A DNA stretch of 64,000 nt from Alkalilacustris brevis (GTDB lineage: Bacteria > Pseudomonadota > Alphaproteobacteria > Rhodobacterales > Rhodobacteraceae): assembly GCF_003350345.1 (NCBI RefSeq), contig NZ_QNVJ01000036.1, forward strand, positions 1 to 64,000, written 5' to 3'. Below the pieces are notes generated by a model. It had not been told where the DNA came from and did no database searches. It was given only the letters and a program-made list of their open reading frames with translations. Shown here piece after piece: positions 36,495 through 46,373 of this stretch. Positions within the stretch are counted from its first letter, which is position 1, and every line of letters starts with the position of its first letter. Both the position numbers and the translations under genes were made by a program.

Positions 36495-36905
36495 ATGAAC
36501 GAATCCTGGGCCGCGCGCGCGGCGCCCTCGCTGGAAGATTTCGAAACCCTCGCCGCCGCCGCCATCGCGGCCCTGCCCGAGGAGTTCCGCGCAGCGGCCG
36601 CAGGCATCGCCCTGCGCATCGAGGATTTCGCGCCCGACGACATCCTGCGCGAGATGGAAATCGACGACCCGTTCGAACTCACCGGGCTCTATGACGGCAT
36701 TCCGCTCACGCAGAAATCCGTCTTCGACCAACCCGACCGGCCAGATGCGATCTGGCTCTTTCGCCGCCCGATCCTCGATGAATGGGCCGGGCGCGGCGAC
36801 GTGGCCCTGGGCGAACTTATCACCCATGTCTATGTCCATGAACTGGCGCATCACCTGGGCTGGTCCGACGCCGATATCGCCACAATCGACCGCTGGTGGG
36901 AATGA
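36495..36905 (+). CDS. Zincin-like metallopeptidase family protein
   Basis: A 136-residue protein of the MMP-like/DUF1025 (PF06262) family. The zinc motif is HELAHHLGW (HExxH, near residues 120-128), preceded by ITHVYV. Family features LREMEIDDPFELTGLYDGIP and QKSVFDQPDRPDAIWLFRRP are present. The family includes minimal zincins whose substrates are unknown. ATG 36495 follows AGGAGG by 8 nt. It is divergent from gltX, convergent with the ABC exporter. Confidence 0.9.
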   Translation: MNESWAARAAPSLEDFETLAAAAIAALPEEFRAAAAGIALRIEDFAPDDILREMEIDDPFELTGLYDGIPLTQKSVFDQPDRPDAIWLFRRPILDEWAGRGDVALGELITHVYVHELAHHLGWSDADIATIDRWWE

Positions 36906-36913
36906 CCCCGCCC

Positions 36914-36943
36914 CTTCTTCTTGGTGAAAATATCCTCGGGGGG
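36914..36943 (-). repeat. GGATATTT element, copy f (CCAAGAAG tail)
   Basis: Minus-strand reading is CCCCCCGAGGATATTTTCAC then CAAGAAGAAG. It follows a perfect stem, GGGGGGC/GCCCCCC (36947-36953 with 36959-36965), that begins just after the ABC-exporter stop. Together they resemble an intrinsic terminator in the convergent gap between the zincin and the exporter. Confidence 0.75.
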
Positions 36944-36975
36944 TGCGGGGGGCAGACAGCCCCCCGTCTTGGGGA

Positions 36976-38895
36976 TCAGTCCGCGGCCTCGTCAGCCCCG
37001 CTGCGCTGGCGGGTCCACATCGCGGCATAGCGCCCACCTTGTTCCAGCAATTCCTCGTGCCGCCCTTGCTCGACGATCCGGCCATGGTCCAGCACCACGA
37101 TCCGGTCGGCATCCACCACCGTGGACAGCCGGTGCGCGATGGTGATCACTGTGCGCCCCACGCCCATCGCGCGCAGCGCGCCCTGGATGCGCTGCTCGGT
37201 CTGGGTGTCCAGGGCGCTCGTGGCCTCGTCCAGCAGCAGGACGGGCGGGTTCTTCAAGAGCGTGCGTGCAATCCCCACGCGCTGTTTCTCGCCCCCCGAA
37301 AGCTTCAGCCCGCGTTCGCCCACCTGGGTGTCGTAGCCCTCCGGCAGCCCCATGACGAAACCGTGGATATCGGCGGCCCGCGCGGCGTCCTCGATCTCGG
37401 CCCGGCTGGCATCCGGGCGGCCATAGGCGATGTTGTAGCCGATCGTGTCGTTGAACAGCACCGTATCCTGCGGCACCACCCCGATCGCGGAATGCAGCGA
37501 CTCCAGCGTGACCTCGCGGATATCCTGCCCGTCGATGCGCAACGCGCCGCCCGTGACATCGTAAAACCGGAACAGAAGCCGCCCGATGGTCGATTTGCCC
37601 GACCCCGAAGGCCCCACCACCGCCACTGTCTCGCCCGCGCCCACCCGCAGGCTGATGCGCTTGAGGATCGGCCGCGCCGGATCATAGCCGAACTCGACCC
37701 GGTCAAGCTCCACCTCGCCGCCCCGCACATTCAGGGGGCGCGCGCCAGGAGCATCGCGAACATCGGGGGGCTGCTCGAGCAGGTCAAACATCTCGCCCAT
37801 GTCCACCAGCGCCTGGCGTATCTCGCGATAGACCGTGCCCAGGAAATTCAGCGGCATGGTGATCTGGATCATGTAGGCATTGACCATGACGAAATCGCCC
37901 ACCGTCAGATCGCCCCGCTGCACCCCCAGCGCGGCCAGCACCATCACCACCACAAGCCCCGTGGTGATGATCAGCGACTGCCCGAAATTCAGAAACCCAA
38001 GCGTGTAGTTGGTCTTGATCGCCGCAGTTTCATAGCGCGCCATGGCCGTGTCGTAGCGCTGCGCCTCCATGTCCTCGTTGTTGAAATACTTGACGGTTTC
38101 AAAGTTCAGCAGGCTGTCGATCGCCTTCTGGTTGGCATCAGTGTCCTGGGTGTTCATCTCGCGGCGGATCCGCACCCGCCATTCGGTCACCCGGAAGGTG
38201 AACCAGACATAAAGCGTGATCGTCACGACGATGGCGACCAGGTACCAGACATCGAACAGCAAAAACAGCACCGCCGCCACCAGCAGAAGCTCCAGCATCA
38301 GCGGCCCGATGGAAAACAGCAGGAACCGCAGCAGGAAATCGACGCCCTTTACCCCGCGCTCGATGATCCGGCTCAGGCCCCCGGTCTTTCGGGTGATGTG
38401 ATAGCGCAGGCTGAGCCGGTGCATGTGCTCGAAGGTCTGCAAGGCCAGCCGGCGCAGCGCGCGCTGCCCGACACGGGCAAAGACCACATCGCGCAACTGC
38501 TGGAAGCCCACATTCATCAGCCGCGCCATGCCGTAGGCCACGGTCAGGCCGATTGCGCCCATGCCCAGATGCCAGGCGGCCTCCACCCCCTCGCCCGCCA
38601 GCGCATCCACCGCCGCCTTGTAGAAAAGCGGCGTGGCCACCGCGATCAGCTTGGCCAGGACCAGCGCGAACAGTGCGGCGACCACGCGGCGTTTCACCCA
38701 TGTCTCGCCTGGGGGCCAGAGATAGGGTGTCACCTTGCGAATCGTGCGCAGGCCGCTGCGCCGTTCCGCCGCGTCGATGCGCGCTTCCGCCTCCGCCTCC
38801 GCCGCGCTCAGGCCTTCCGCTTGCGGCTGTCCCGCGGCGTTCTCCGGGTCGAACGGGGGTTTCGCGGCGGCGGGGCTGTCTGGCGGGGCTGGCAT
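36976..38895 (-). CDS. Atm1-type ABC exporter (fused permease-ATPase)
   Basis: A 639-residue half-transporter. Six membrane helices occupy about residues 75-340, and the ATPase follows: Walker [10 protein letters not shown] (~428), signature LSGGEKQR (~532), Walker B and DEAT (~552-558), H-loop IAHRLST. The stretch [14 protein letters not shown] and [14 protein letters not shown] are hallmarks of the Atm1/HMT1/ABCB7 group, which exports glutathione-linked sulfur or metal conjugates. A polar N-terminal ~60 residues is Ala/Pro-rich. It stands alone between a zincin and the LysM gene. Confidence 0.92.
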   Translation of the reverse strand: MPAPPDSPAAAKPPFDPENAAGQPQAEGLSAAEAEAEARIDAAERRSGLRTIRKVTPYLWPPGETWVKRRVVAALFALVLAKLIAVATPLFYKAAVDALAGEGVEAAWHLGMGAIGLTVAYGMARLMNVGFQQLRDVVFARVGQRALRRLALQTFEHMHRLSLRYHITRKTGGLSRIIERGVKGVDFLLRFLLFSIGPLMLELLLVAAVLFLLFDVWYLVAIVVTITLYVWFTFRVTEWRVRIRREMNTQDTDANQKAIDSLLNFETVKYFNNEDMEAQRYDTAMARYETAAIKTNYTLGFLNFGQSLIITTGLVVVMVLAALGVQRGDLTVGDFVMVNAYMIQITMPLNFLGTVYREIRQALVDMGEMFDLLEQPPDVRDAPGARPLNVRGGEVELDRVEFGYDPARPILKRISLRVGAGETVAVVGPSGSGKSTIGRLLFRFYDVTGGALRIDGQDIREVTLESLHSAIGVVPQDTVLFNDTIGYNIAYGRPDASRAEIEDAARAADIHGFVMGLPEGYDTQVGERGLKLSGGEKQRVGIARTLLKNPPVLLLDEATSALDTQTEQRIQGALRAMGVGRTVITIAHRLSTVVDADRIVVLDHGRIVEQGRHEELLEQGGRYAAMWTRQRSGADEAAD

Positions 38896-39068
38896 CGTGG
38901 CTTCGGTCCTTCTGCACGCGCCTCTTGCGCGCGCCCGAGACTTAAGCCTGCCCGCGCCAATTGACCAGAGCAGCTGTCAGCCCCCTGCGGGCGCGAGAAG
39001 ATGACGCGCCCCGCCGGGGCCGCCTGCGCCCTTCTTGCGGGCAGTGTCGACCGCCCTGCACTTTTTTC

Positions 39069-40619
39069 TCAGGGCAGGGCGCGAATGTCTTCTTCGGGAA
39101 TGTCGGGCAGGTTGAAGACCTGGCCGGGATAGATCAGGTGGGGGTCGCGGATCAGGTCGCGATTGGCCTCGAACACCTGCACATACAAAATGCCGCGCCC
39201 ATAGGTGCGCCGCGAAATCCCCCAAAGCGTGAAGCCCGGCTGCACGGTCACGATCTCGGCGCGCGGGGCGTCGTCGCCGCTCTCGGCAGCGGCCAGCCCG
39301 GCCAGCAGCGCCGGGTCTTCGCGCTGGAAGGGGGTCTCGAATCGCGACACCACCTCGCCCGTCGCGGCCAGTTCGTCGGCGCGCAGCGTATAGACGCCCG
39401 TGTCGATCTGCGGCAACGCGCTGCGCCAGCCGCCATCCTCGGCAATCTCCACCGTGTCGAGTACCTCGTTATCCAGATAAAGCCGGACAGCGCCGTCGCC
39501 ACGGGCGCGCCCGCTCAGCTGCACATCCCCTTCCGGCGAATAGGAAATCGTGTCGATCACCACATTGGCCAGCACTTCGGGCGGTGCTGTGCCGCCGCCG
39601 GGGGCCTGGATTACCCGCACCCCGCCCTGATCGGCCAGCAGGACCGCGGGGCTTTCGCCGCGGCTCTGCGTCCCGGGGGCCACGGGCGCATCGGTGGCGG
39701 CAGGGGCATCGGCCAGCCCGCCAGCAGTGCCTTGCCCGGCAGTTGGCCCCGGCGGCGCCTCTTCCACGGCCCCCGCCATGTCGCGCGGGGTGGTGGCAGG
39801 CTGGTGGTCCAGGCGCGGCAGGGGCGCTGCGGTCTCGCCTGACGGGTCCGCATCGCGTGCCGTGTCGGCAGGAATACCCGTTGCCGGCGGCGGCGTGCCG
39901 GCAGCCTCGTCGGCCGCGCGCCCTTCCCCGGTGCCGGGCGAAAGGTCATCCGGGCGCGGCGCGACCGGCAGCCGCCCCACGGTCAGCGGCGGCCCCTGTG
40001 GTGGCTCGGCCAGCGCGGCGACGGCCTCGTCGCGCTCCGCAGGCAGGTCGCTGGCGGCCGCAATCGGTGGCGCCTCGGAAGGCTCGGCCTCGGCCGTGGC
40101 CAGCCCGTATCCCGGCGTCGGTCCCAGAAGGACGCTCTCGCCCGATTCCAGCACCGACCCATCGGCCAGATACATCTCCAGCGTTACCATCCGGGGCTGG
40201 GCGCTGGGCGGCAGGTCGAACATCGCCACGAAACTGCCGCCATTATCTGCCGCGGCGCGCGCCGCCTCGCCACCATCGACCATCACGCGGATTTCGCTTT
40301 GCGGGGCGCCCTGCCCGGCCACCACGGCGCCGCCTTCGGGCTCCACCCGCACCAGGTCGAAACGCGGCGGCTGCGGCGCCACGGCTTGCCCAGTCGGCAC
40401 TTCGGCGGTTTCCGCCTCACGAGGGGCGGCCTGCGGCGCGGGCGCGCCATCGCTCTCCGAATCGGGCGCCAGCACGATCAGGTCAGGGTCGGGCACGCCC
40501 GGCGCCTCAGGCGCGGCGAGGCGCTCAAAGATCACATAGCCGACCACGGCCAGCACCGCGATCCCGATACCGGCGGTCAGCCCCCTGGCCCCCGCCCCCA
40601 GATTATTCCAGAGCGCCAT
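39069..40619 (-). CDS. LysM-domain protein with long disordered linker
   Basis: A 516-residue protein. An N-terminal membrane anchor (about residues 15-33, GIGIAVLAVVGYVIFERLA) leads to a Big-like segment (~100-160, MVDGGEAARAAADNGGSFVA). A ~170-residue Pro/Ala/Gly-rich linker follows, then a second Big-like segment near 350-420 and a C-terminal LysM motif (PGFTLWGISRRTYGRG through LIYPGQVFNLP). It is probably anchored in the inner membrane and reaches peptidoglycan. Its first frame codon is TTG at 40622; ATG 40619 with GAGG upstream is better. Partners are unknown. Confidence 0.88.
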   Translation of the reverse strand: MALWNNLGAGARGLTAGIGIAVLAVVGYVIFERLAAPEAPGVPDPDLIVLAPDSESDGAPAPQAAPREAETAEVPTGQAVAPQPPRFDLVRVEPEGGAVVAGQGAPQSEIRVMVDGGEAARAAADNGGSFVAMFDLPPSAQPRMVTLEMYLADGSVLESGESVLLGPTPGYGLATAEAEPSEAPPIAAASDLPAERDEAVAALAEPPQGPPLTVGRLPVAPRPDDLSPGTGEGRAADEAAGTPPPATGIPADTARDADPSGETAAPLPRLDHQPATTPRDMAGAVEEAPPGPTAGQGTAGGLADAPAATDAPVAPGTQSRGESPAVLLADQGGVRVIQAPGGGTAPPEVLANVVIDTISYSPEGDVQLSGRARGDGAVRLYLDNEVLDTVEIAEDGGWRSALPQIDTGVYTLRADELAATGEVVSRFETPFQREDPALLAGLAAAESGDDAPRAEIVTVQPGFTLWGISRRTYGRGILYVQVFEANRDLIRDPHLIYPGQVFNLPDIPEEDIRALP

Positions 40620-40718
40620 CAAGCATCCTCGGCACGCAAATCCTCATACCAACTTGAGCCACATTAGCAGCCCCGTTAACAGGGACCAAAACACTCTCCT
40701 GCACAAGGGCGTGCCTTC

Positions 40719-41276
40719 ATGCAACAAAGCTTTCGATCGGTCTGTGTCTTCTGCGGCGCAAGCAACGGCACCAATCCCGCCCATAGGGCCGCCGCCCGCG
40801 ACTTCGGCGCAGCACTTGCCGTTGAGGGCTGGCGGCTCGTCTACGGCGCGGGCGATATCGGGCTGATGGGCGAAACCGCCCGCGCCGCACAGGCGGCGGG
40901 CGCCGACACTTTCGGGGTAATTCCCCGCCATCTGCTCGATCTCGAACAGGGGCGGCAGGACCTGACGCGCCTCGTCGTCACCGAAACCATGCACGAGCGC
41001 AAGAAGGTCATGTTCGTCAATTCCGACGCCATCGTGGTTCTGCCCGGTGGCGCGGGCTCGCTTGACGAATTCTTCGAGGTGCTGACATGGCGGCAACTCG
41101 GCCTGCACGCGAGGCCGCTTTTCCTGCTCAACACCGATGGCTACTGGACCCCGCTCCTCGCGCTGATCGAGCATGTGATCGCCGAAGGCTTCGCCGCGCC
41201 CGGGCTGCGCGACTTCGTCCAGGTGGCCGACAGCGTGCCCGCACTGACCGAAGGCTTGCGCCGCGCCCTGGGCTGA
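40719..41276 (+). CDS. LOG-family protein (TIGR00730; phosphoribohydrolase-like)
   Basis: A 185-residue Rossmann-fold protein. The catalytic motif is LPGGAGSLDEFFEVLTWRQL (PGGxGTxxE with S for T), with VCVFCGASNGTNP at the N terminus and MHERKKVMF in the centre. LOG proteins hydrolyse N6-substituted AMPs (cytokinin riboside monophosphates) or AMP. ATG 40719 is the natural start. It is divergent from the LysM gene, 99 nt apart. Confidence 0.92.
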   Translation: MQQSFRSVCVFCGASNGTNPAHRAAARDFGAALAVEGWRLVYGAGDIGLMGETARAAQAAGADTFGVIPRHLLDLEQGRQDLTRLVVTETMHERKKVMFVNSDAIVVLPGGAGSLDEFFEVLTWRQLGLHARPLFLLNTDGYWTPLLALIEHVIAEGFAAPGLRDFVQVADSVPALTEGLRRALG

Positions 41277-41311
41277 GGGCCGTCACAGCCCCCGGCGCGC
41301 GCGCCCTGCCC

Positions 41312-41333
41312 CTTCTTCTTGGCAAAAATATCC
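41312..41333 (-). repeat. GGATATTT element, copy g (CCAAGAAG tail)
   Basis: Minus-strand reading is GGATATTTTTGCCAAGAAG. It lies in the 85-bp convergent gap between the LOG gene and the host-attachment gene, downstream of the latter in sense orientation. The GC-rich left half of the element is degenerate here. Confidence 0.7.
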
Positions 41334-41361
41334 ATTCTCCGGCCGATACCGGCACAGGCGT

Positions 41362-41817
41362 TCAGATCTTGTCGATGTCCTGCGCCACAAGCTTGCCGAT
41401 CTTGTCCAGCGGATGCTGGGTAAGGGTCTTGGGAAGCTCGGCGATCACCGCCTCCAGCGCAGGTTTCGACAGCCCGTCGCGCAGCACCGCCAGGCTTTGC
41501 GGCGGCGCGGCCAGCACGATGCGCCGGCCCTTTTCGCGCGCGGCCAGCGCGTTCACCCGATCGGCAAGCTGCCCGATGAAACGCTCCTTGGCGAGGCGCT
41601 GGTAATCGGTCGGCTCCATCGCCGAAAGCTGGCTCTGGCCGGGGTCGGGCATGCGACCGGGGCGGTCGGTGCCCATGTCGCGATTGGCTTCAAGCTCCTG
41701 TTCGAACTTGTCCAGCACCACCAGTCGCGGCGCCGCGGTCGAACCGGCATTTTCGAGGATCATCGCCTTCTCGCCATCGGCGACAACAACCCACATCCCC
41801 TTGGACAGCAATGCCAT
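41362..41817 (-). CDS. Host-attachment (PF10116-type) protein
   Basis: A 151-residue protein of the 'required for attachment to host cells' family. MWVVVADGEKAMILEN at the N terminus, ANRDMGTDRPGRMPDPGQSQ in the middle and RRIVLAAPPQSLAVLRDGLS are typical. The fold is related to archaeal release-factor-like (baeRF) domains. The biochemical role is unknown, and the name comes from an Agrobacterium phenotype. ATG 41817 follows AGGAGG by 8 nt; a frame extension to 42495 is antisense to sodB. Confidence 0.87.
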   Translation of the reverse strand: MALLSKGMWVVVADGEKAMILENAGSTAAPRLVVLDKFEQELEANRDMGTDRPGRMPDPGQSQLSAMEPTDYQRLAKERFIGQLADRVNALAAREKGRRIVLAAPPQSLAVLRDGLSKPALEAVIAELPKTLTQHPLDKIGKLVAQDIDKI

Positions 41818-41972
41818 GAAACCTTCCTCCTGTGAAATTTCGTCTTCCGCCGCGCCGCGGGCATTCTGGCGCGCGGTCAGAAACATGTGGGCATCGCGCG
41901 TCCACACCGCCAGTGGCGGGCAGCGAAAATTCCGCGCCGGTGCCGTCAGGTCATGCGCGAGGGCCGCGGCGG

Positions 41973-42006
41973 AAAAAAAGGCCCCGCCAACCTGTGGCAA
42001 GGCCTT
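41973..42006 (-). terminator. Intrinsic terminator of sodB
   Basis: On the minus strand AAAGGCC and GGCCTTT flank an inner GCC...GGC pairing, and the stem ends in a run of seven T (41973-41979 on the plus strand as A). It begins 27 nt after the sodB stop, so it is a standard rho-independent terminator. Confidence 0.82.
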
Positions 42007-42032
42007 TCCCATTGGTATCGCGCGGAGGGCCG

Positions 42033-42638
42033 TCAGCCGCCCAGGCGCGCCGCGACATTCTCCCAGTTCACCAGCTTTTCGAGGAAGTTCGACAGATAGG
42101 CCGGGCGCTTGTTGCGGAAGTCGATGTAATAGCTGTGCTCCCACACATCGCAGCCCAGAAGCGCGGTCTGACCGAAGCAAAGCGGGTTCACGCCGTTTTC
42201 CGTCTTGGTGACTTTCAGGCTGCCGTCCTTGTCCTTGACCAGCCAGCACCAGCCCGAGCCGAACTGCCCCGCACCCGCGGCGGCGAACTCTTCCTTGAAC
42301 TTGTCGACCGAGCCGAAGCTTTCCTTGATCGCGCTTTCCAGCGCGCCCGGCATCTTCTTGTTGCCTGGCGCCATCATTTCCCAGAACTGGACGTGGTTCC
42401 AGTGCTGCGAGGCGTTGTTGAAGATGCCCGACTGCGCCACTGCGCCGGACTTGTAGGTGCCGGTGATGATATCTTCCAGCGATTTGCCTTCCCACTCGGT
42501 GCCGGCAATCAGCTTGTTGCCGTTGTCGACATAGGCCTTGTGGTGAATATCGTGGTGATACTCCAGCGTCTCGCGGCTCATGCCCAGGTCTGCCAGGGCA
42601 TCATGGGCATAGGGGAGATCGGGAAGCTCGAAAGCCAT
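42033..42638 (-). CDS. sodB: Superoxide dismutase (Fe type)
   Basis: A 201-residue Fe/Mn superoxide dismutase. Metal ligands are His in YHHDIHHKAYV (~residues 26-35), His in NNASQHWNHVQFW (~74), and Asp/His in GCDVWEHSYYIDF (~160-164). The QFGSGWCWLV stretch with its Gln near 140 and the Ala/Gly pattern favour Fe over Mn. ATG 42638 precedes MAFELPDLPYAHDAL. It is monocistronic, with its own terminator. Confidence 0.96.
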   Translation of the reverse strand: MAFELPDLPYAHDALADLGMSRETLEYHHDIHHKAYVDNGNKLIAGTEWEGKSLEDIITGTYKSGAVAQSGIFNNASQHWNHVQFWEMMAPGNKKMPGALESAIKESFGSVDKFKEEFAAAGAGQFGSGWCWLVKDKDGSLKVTKTENGVNPLCFGQTALLGCDVWEHSYYIDFRNKRPAYLSNFLEKLVNWENVAARLGG

Positions 42639-42787
42639 GTGTCGTCCTTTCCTGAATGGTGACTCTGCTGTGCCGAATAAGAGACTTATCCGGCCCAGCG
42701 TCAAGGGTGAGGCCTGAAAAGCATCAGGGCCTTGTCGCGCCAATGCCCCCATAATGCCCCGGAGTCAGTGTGTTGGCCAGCACATCT

Positions 42788-43360
42788 TCAGCGATGATAG
42801 AGCCCCACCTCGCCCCCGGGCGCGGAGGCGGTGCACAGCAGTTCTTCCACATATCCGGCGACCGAGCGGAAACAGATCAGCCGCGCGGCCTCCGGCGCGG
42901 TGAACCAGACGGCCACCGCCACCTGCGCCGCGCGCGTGCGGCGGAAGGCCCCGGCCGGAAAGGCCTCCGGCGCGAAATCGACCGGGCAGAGTTTGGCCAG
43001 CACATCGCGCACCGGCGCGCCCTCCAGTGCGAAGACCGCGCGCGCATCCGACATGTCGGCCAGCGTGGCGTGATTCCCGGCCAGCCCCTCGTGCAGTTGC
43101 GCGATGGTCTCGTGCACCACCCCGGGCGGGGTGAGGATCATCAGCTCGTCCGGCGACATCCAGGCCACGCCGAAGGCGCCGGTTTCATCATGGGCAATCT
43201 CGCGCAGACCCGGCACGGCAAGGCCCGTGGCCTTTCTCAGCCCCTTCCCGAGCGCCGCTGACCCGAGGCCGCCGCGCAGGGCGATCATGCCCTGACTTGC
43301 CACGCGCTCGATCCGCAGCAGGCTGCGATGCGTTGAAAGATCGGTCGCCGTGTCAGACAT
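42788..43360 (-). CDS. soxG: Sarcosine oxidase subunit gamma
   Basis: A 190-residue subunit of heterotetrameric sarcosine oxidase. VAWMSPDELMILTPPG, ALEGAPVRDVLAKLCPVDF and RTRAAQVAVAVWF are typical of SoxG. The enzyme demethylates sarcosine to glycine, producing H2O2 and, with tetrahydrofolate, 5,10-methylene-THF. It overlaps soxA by 8 nt and is the last gene of the soxBDAG unit. Confidence 0.93.
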   Translation of the reverse strand: MSDTATDLSTHRSLLRIERVASQGMIALRGGLGSAALGKGLRKATGLAVPGLREIAHDETGAFGVAWMSPDELMILTPPGVVHETIAQLHEGLAGNHATLADMSDARAVFALEGAPVRDVLAKLCPVDFAPEAFPAGAFRRTRAAQVAVAVWFTAPEAARLICFRSVAGYVEELLCTASAPGGEVGLYHR

Positions 43361-46300
43361 TCTGCCGCTCCCCTTCCGGGTCGAAGAACACGGGCGAGAC
43401 GATGCGCGCCCTGATCTCCTCCTGCCCCTTGTCGCCGGCGAAATTCAGCACCTCGCCGATGCGCTCGGGGCCACGATGCACCAGCCCCAGCGCGATGCCC
43501 CGCCCCAGCGTGGGCGAGTGGTAGCTTGAGGTCACGCGCCCCTCCGTCAGGCGCTGGCCATTGGTGTTCTGTCCCGGTCTCACCGCCAGCGCCGCATGGG
43601 GCAGCACCGAGCCATCCAGCGTTTCAAGCCCGACCAGCTTCCAGCGTTCGGGGGATTGCAGATGGCTGCGCATCATGCCGCGCTTGCCCAGGAAATCGGC
43701 CTTCTTCTTCGAGATTGCCCAATCCAGCCCCAGATCCTGCGGAATGACGGTCCCGTCGGTCTCGTCGCCGATCATGATGAACCCTTTTTCGGCCCGCATC
43801 ACATGCAGCGCCTCGGTGCCGTAAGGCAGAACGTCAAACGCTTGCCCGGCCTCGAAGATCGCCTCCCACAGCGCCAGCCCCTGCCCCGCCGGCACCGCGA
43901 TCTCGTAAGACAGCTCGCCCGAGAACGAGATGCGGTAAACCCGCACGTCGACCCCGCCAAGCCGGCCCTCGGCCCAGCCCATGAACGGCAGCGCCTCGGC
44001 CGAAAGGTCCATGCCGCCCAGCTTTTCCAGAACCTTGCGCGCGTTCGGCCCGACCACGGCGATCTGCGCGAACTGTTCGGTCTGGTTGATGACATGCACC
44101 TTCCAGTCCCACCATTCGCATTGCAGCCAGTCTTCCATCCAGCCGTGGATGTGCTCGGCTCCGCCGCTGGTGGTGTGGCACAGGAAGCTTTGCGCATCCA
44201 GACGCGCCACCACCCCGTCATCCATCAGAAAGCCGTTTTCATTGCACATCAGCCCGTAGCGGCAGCGCCCCGGCTTGAGGCTGCTCATCATGCCGGTATA
44301 GAGCATGTCGAGAAAACGCGGCGCATCTGGCCCCGAGACCAGCAGCTTTCCAAGGGTGGATGCATCAAGCAAACCAAGGTGTTGTCGGGTGTTGTTCACC
44401 TCGCGGGTCACGGCAGAGGCGCGGCTTTCTCCGGCGCGCGGATAGGCATAAGGCCGCCGCCATTGCCCGACCGGCTCCCAGGAGGCGCCGCGCGCCTCGT
44501 GCCAGGCATCGATCGGGGTGCGGCGCAGCGGCTGGAACAGCGCGCCCTTGGCCTCGCCCGTGATGGCGCCGAAGGTGAGCGGCGTATAGGGGGGGCGGAA
44601 GGTGGTGGTGCCCACGTCAGGAATATTCTCGCCCAATTCCTGAGAAAGCACGCCGAGTCCGTTGATATTGCTCAACTTGCCCTGGTCGGTCGCCATGCCA
44701 AGCGTGGTGTAGCGCTTGGTGTGTTCGACGCTGCGATAGCCCTCGCGCGCAGCCAGTTGCACATCCGACACCTTCACATCGTTTTGGAAATCGAGCCACA
44801 TCTTGCTGCGATGTGCGTAGCCGGCCTCCTCGGGCATCATCCAGACGGGCAGCAGCGGCGCCTCGGGCGCGCTGTCGGCCTGGGGCGCGGCGGGCAGTTG
44901 GCCGGCATCCGCGTCCAGATCGGCCAGCACGCGCCGCGCGGCGGTGTCAGCATCGCGCAGCACCGCATCTGCGGCCAGCGCCCCGTTTGCCGCGCCTGCC
45001 GCCTGCACGAACACGGCGCCGTCATGGTCGGTGGGGCCGCGCGCCGGGTCGGGCCGGAAATGCGCCTGCGCGGCGTCCCATGTCAGCTTGCCGCCGCAAT
45101 GCGACCACAGATGCACCACCGGCGACCAGCCGCCCGACATCGCCACTGCATCGCATTCGATCCGCGCCGCCACGGCTCCGCCCGCCCCGGCATGGCGGCA
45201 CAGCGTGACGCCGCGCACCTGCGCCCGGCCCTGCACCTTGTCGATGGCCATGCCCTCGCGGATCGTCAGCCCCAGCGCGCGGGCGCGATCGGGCAGAGCG
45301 CCGCGCACCTCGGCGCGCGCGTCGACGATGGCGGGCACCTCGATCCCGGCCTCATGCAGGGCGATTGCGGTGCGATAGGCGTCGTCGTTGTTGGTGACGA
45401 TCACCACGCGCCGTCCCGGCGCCACTGCCCAATTGACCAGATAATCGCGCATCGCCGAGGCCAGCATCACCCCCGGCACGTCATTGCCGGCAAACGAGAG
45501 CGGCCGCTCGATCGCGCCGGTGGCGGTGAGGATTCGCCGCGCGCGGATCCGCCACAGCCGGTGGCGCGGGCCTTCAGCGCCGGGCTGGTGATCGGACAGC
45601 CGCTCCTGCGCCAGCAGGTAGCCGTGGTCATAAACCCCGGCCCCCATGCAGCGCGTGCGCATCGTGACATTTTCCTGTTTTTCAAGCCATTCGACGGTGG
45701 AGTTGACCCACTCACCGGCGGGCTGGCCGTCGATCTGCGCGCCATCCACGGGCGCGCGGCCGCCCCAATGCGGCGTCTGTTCGAACAGCAGCACCCGCAG
45801 CCCCGCCTCGGCCGCCTGCCGCGCGGCCTGAAGCCCGGCAATGCCGCCGCCGATCACCGCGACATCGGCGAAGGCGTAGAGCAGCTCGTAGCGGTCCGGG
45901 TCGGCCTCTCGGGGGGCGCGGCCCAGCCCGGCGCTCTGGCGGATGACGGGCTCGTAGAGATGTTTCCAGAAGGCGCGCGGGTGGATGAACATCTTGTAGT
46001 AGAAACCCGCCGTCAGGAATCGCGCGAACAGCCCGTTCACCGCGCCGATGTCAAAGGAAAGGCTGGGCCAGACATTCTGGCTGCGCGCAGCAAGCCCCTC
46101 GAACAGCTCGGTCGTGGTGGCGCGCTGGTCGGGCTCGTGGCGGGGGCCTTCGCCCAGATTGACCAGCGCGTTGGGCTCCTCGGCACCCGAGGCGATGATG
46201 CCGCGCGGGCGGTGATACTTGAACGAGCGTCCCACCATCACGCGCCCCGCACCCAAGAGCGCCGAGGCCAGAGTGTCACCCACGTAACCTTGCAGCACGT

Positions 46301-46373
46301 GCCCGTCGAAGGTGAAGTTGCAGCTGCGGCCCCGATCGATCAGGCGGCCGCCACCGGGCAGACGGTGGCTCAT
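43353..46373 (-). CDS. soxA: Sarcosine oxidase subunit alpha
   Basis: A 1006-residue subunit. The N terminus contains a ferredoxin-like domain (GGRLIDRGRSCNFTFDGHVL). An NAD-binding fold has ADVAVIGGGIAGLQAARQA near residue 168, and the C-terminal ~380 residues form an aminomethyltransferase-like (GCV_T) folate domain, with ARKVLEKLGGMDLS and YEIAVPAGQG. This is the standard alpha-subunit architecture. ATG 46373 overlaps the soxD stop as ATGA. Confidence 0.95.
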   Translation of the reverse strand: MSHRLPGGGRLIDRGRSCNFTFDGHVLQGYVGDTLASALLGAGRVMVGRSFKYHRPRGIIASGAEEPNALVNLGEGPRHEPDQRATTTELFEGLAARSQNVWPSLSFDIGAVNGLFARFLTAGFYYKMFIHPRAFWKHLYEPVIRQSAGLGRAPREADPDRYELLYAFADVAVIGGGIAGLQAARQAAEAGLRVLLFEQTPHWGGRAPVDGAQIDGQPAGEWVNSTVEWLEKQENVTMRTRCMGAGVYDHGYLLAQERLSDHQPGAEGPRHRLWRIRARRILTATGAIERPLSFAGNDVPGVMLASAMRDYLVNWAVAPGRRVVIVTNNDDAYRTAIALHEAGIEVPAIVDARAEVRGALPDRARALGLTIREGMAIDKVQGRAQVRGVTLCRHAGAGGAVAARIECDAVAMSGGWSPVVHLWSHCGGKLTWDAAQAHFRPDPARGPTDHDGAVFVQAAGAANGALAADAVLRDADTAARRVLADLDADAGQLPAAPQADSAPEAPLLPVWMMPEEAGYAHRSKMWLDFQNDVKVSDVQLAAREGYRSVEHTKRYTTLGMATDQGKLSNINGLGVLSQELGENIPDVGTTTFRPPYTPLTFGAITGEAKGALFQPLRRTPIDAWHEARGASWEPVGQWRRPYAYPRAGESRASAVTREVNNTRQHLGLLDASTLGKLLVSGPDAPRFLDMLYTGMMSSLKPGRCRYGLMCNENGFLMDDGVVARLDAQSFLCHTTSGGAEHIHGWMEDWLQCEWWDWKVHVINQTEQFAQIAVVGPNARKVLEKLGGMDLSAEALPFMGWAEGRLGGVDVRVYRISFSGELSYEIAVPAGQGLALWEAIFEAGQAFDVLPYGTEALHVMRAEKGFIMIGDETDGTVIPQDLGLDWAISKKKADFLGKRGMMRSHLQSPERWKLVGLETLDGSVLPHAALAVRPGQNTNGQRLTEGRVTSSYHSPTLGRGIALGLVHRGPERIGEVLNFAGDKGQEEIRARIVSPVFFDPEGERQNV

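Noticed and set aside
40667-40681. Second CtrA-like site (TTAG...GTTAAC) near the LOG gene
   Set aside because: Spacing is 8 and the first half-site has a mismatch, so it does not meet the TTAA-N7-TTAAC consensus.
41362-41817. Phage or symbiosis island suggested by the 'host attachment' name
   Set aside because: The family is widespread in free-living Alphaproteobacteria and its neighbours are housekeeping genes; no phage genes are near.
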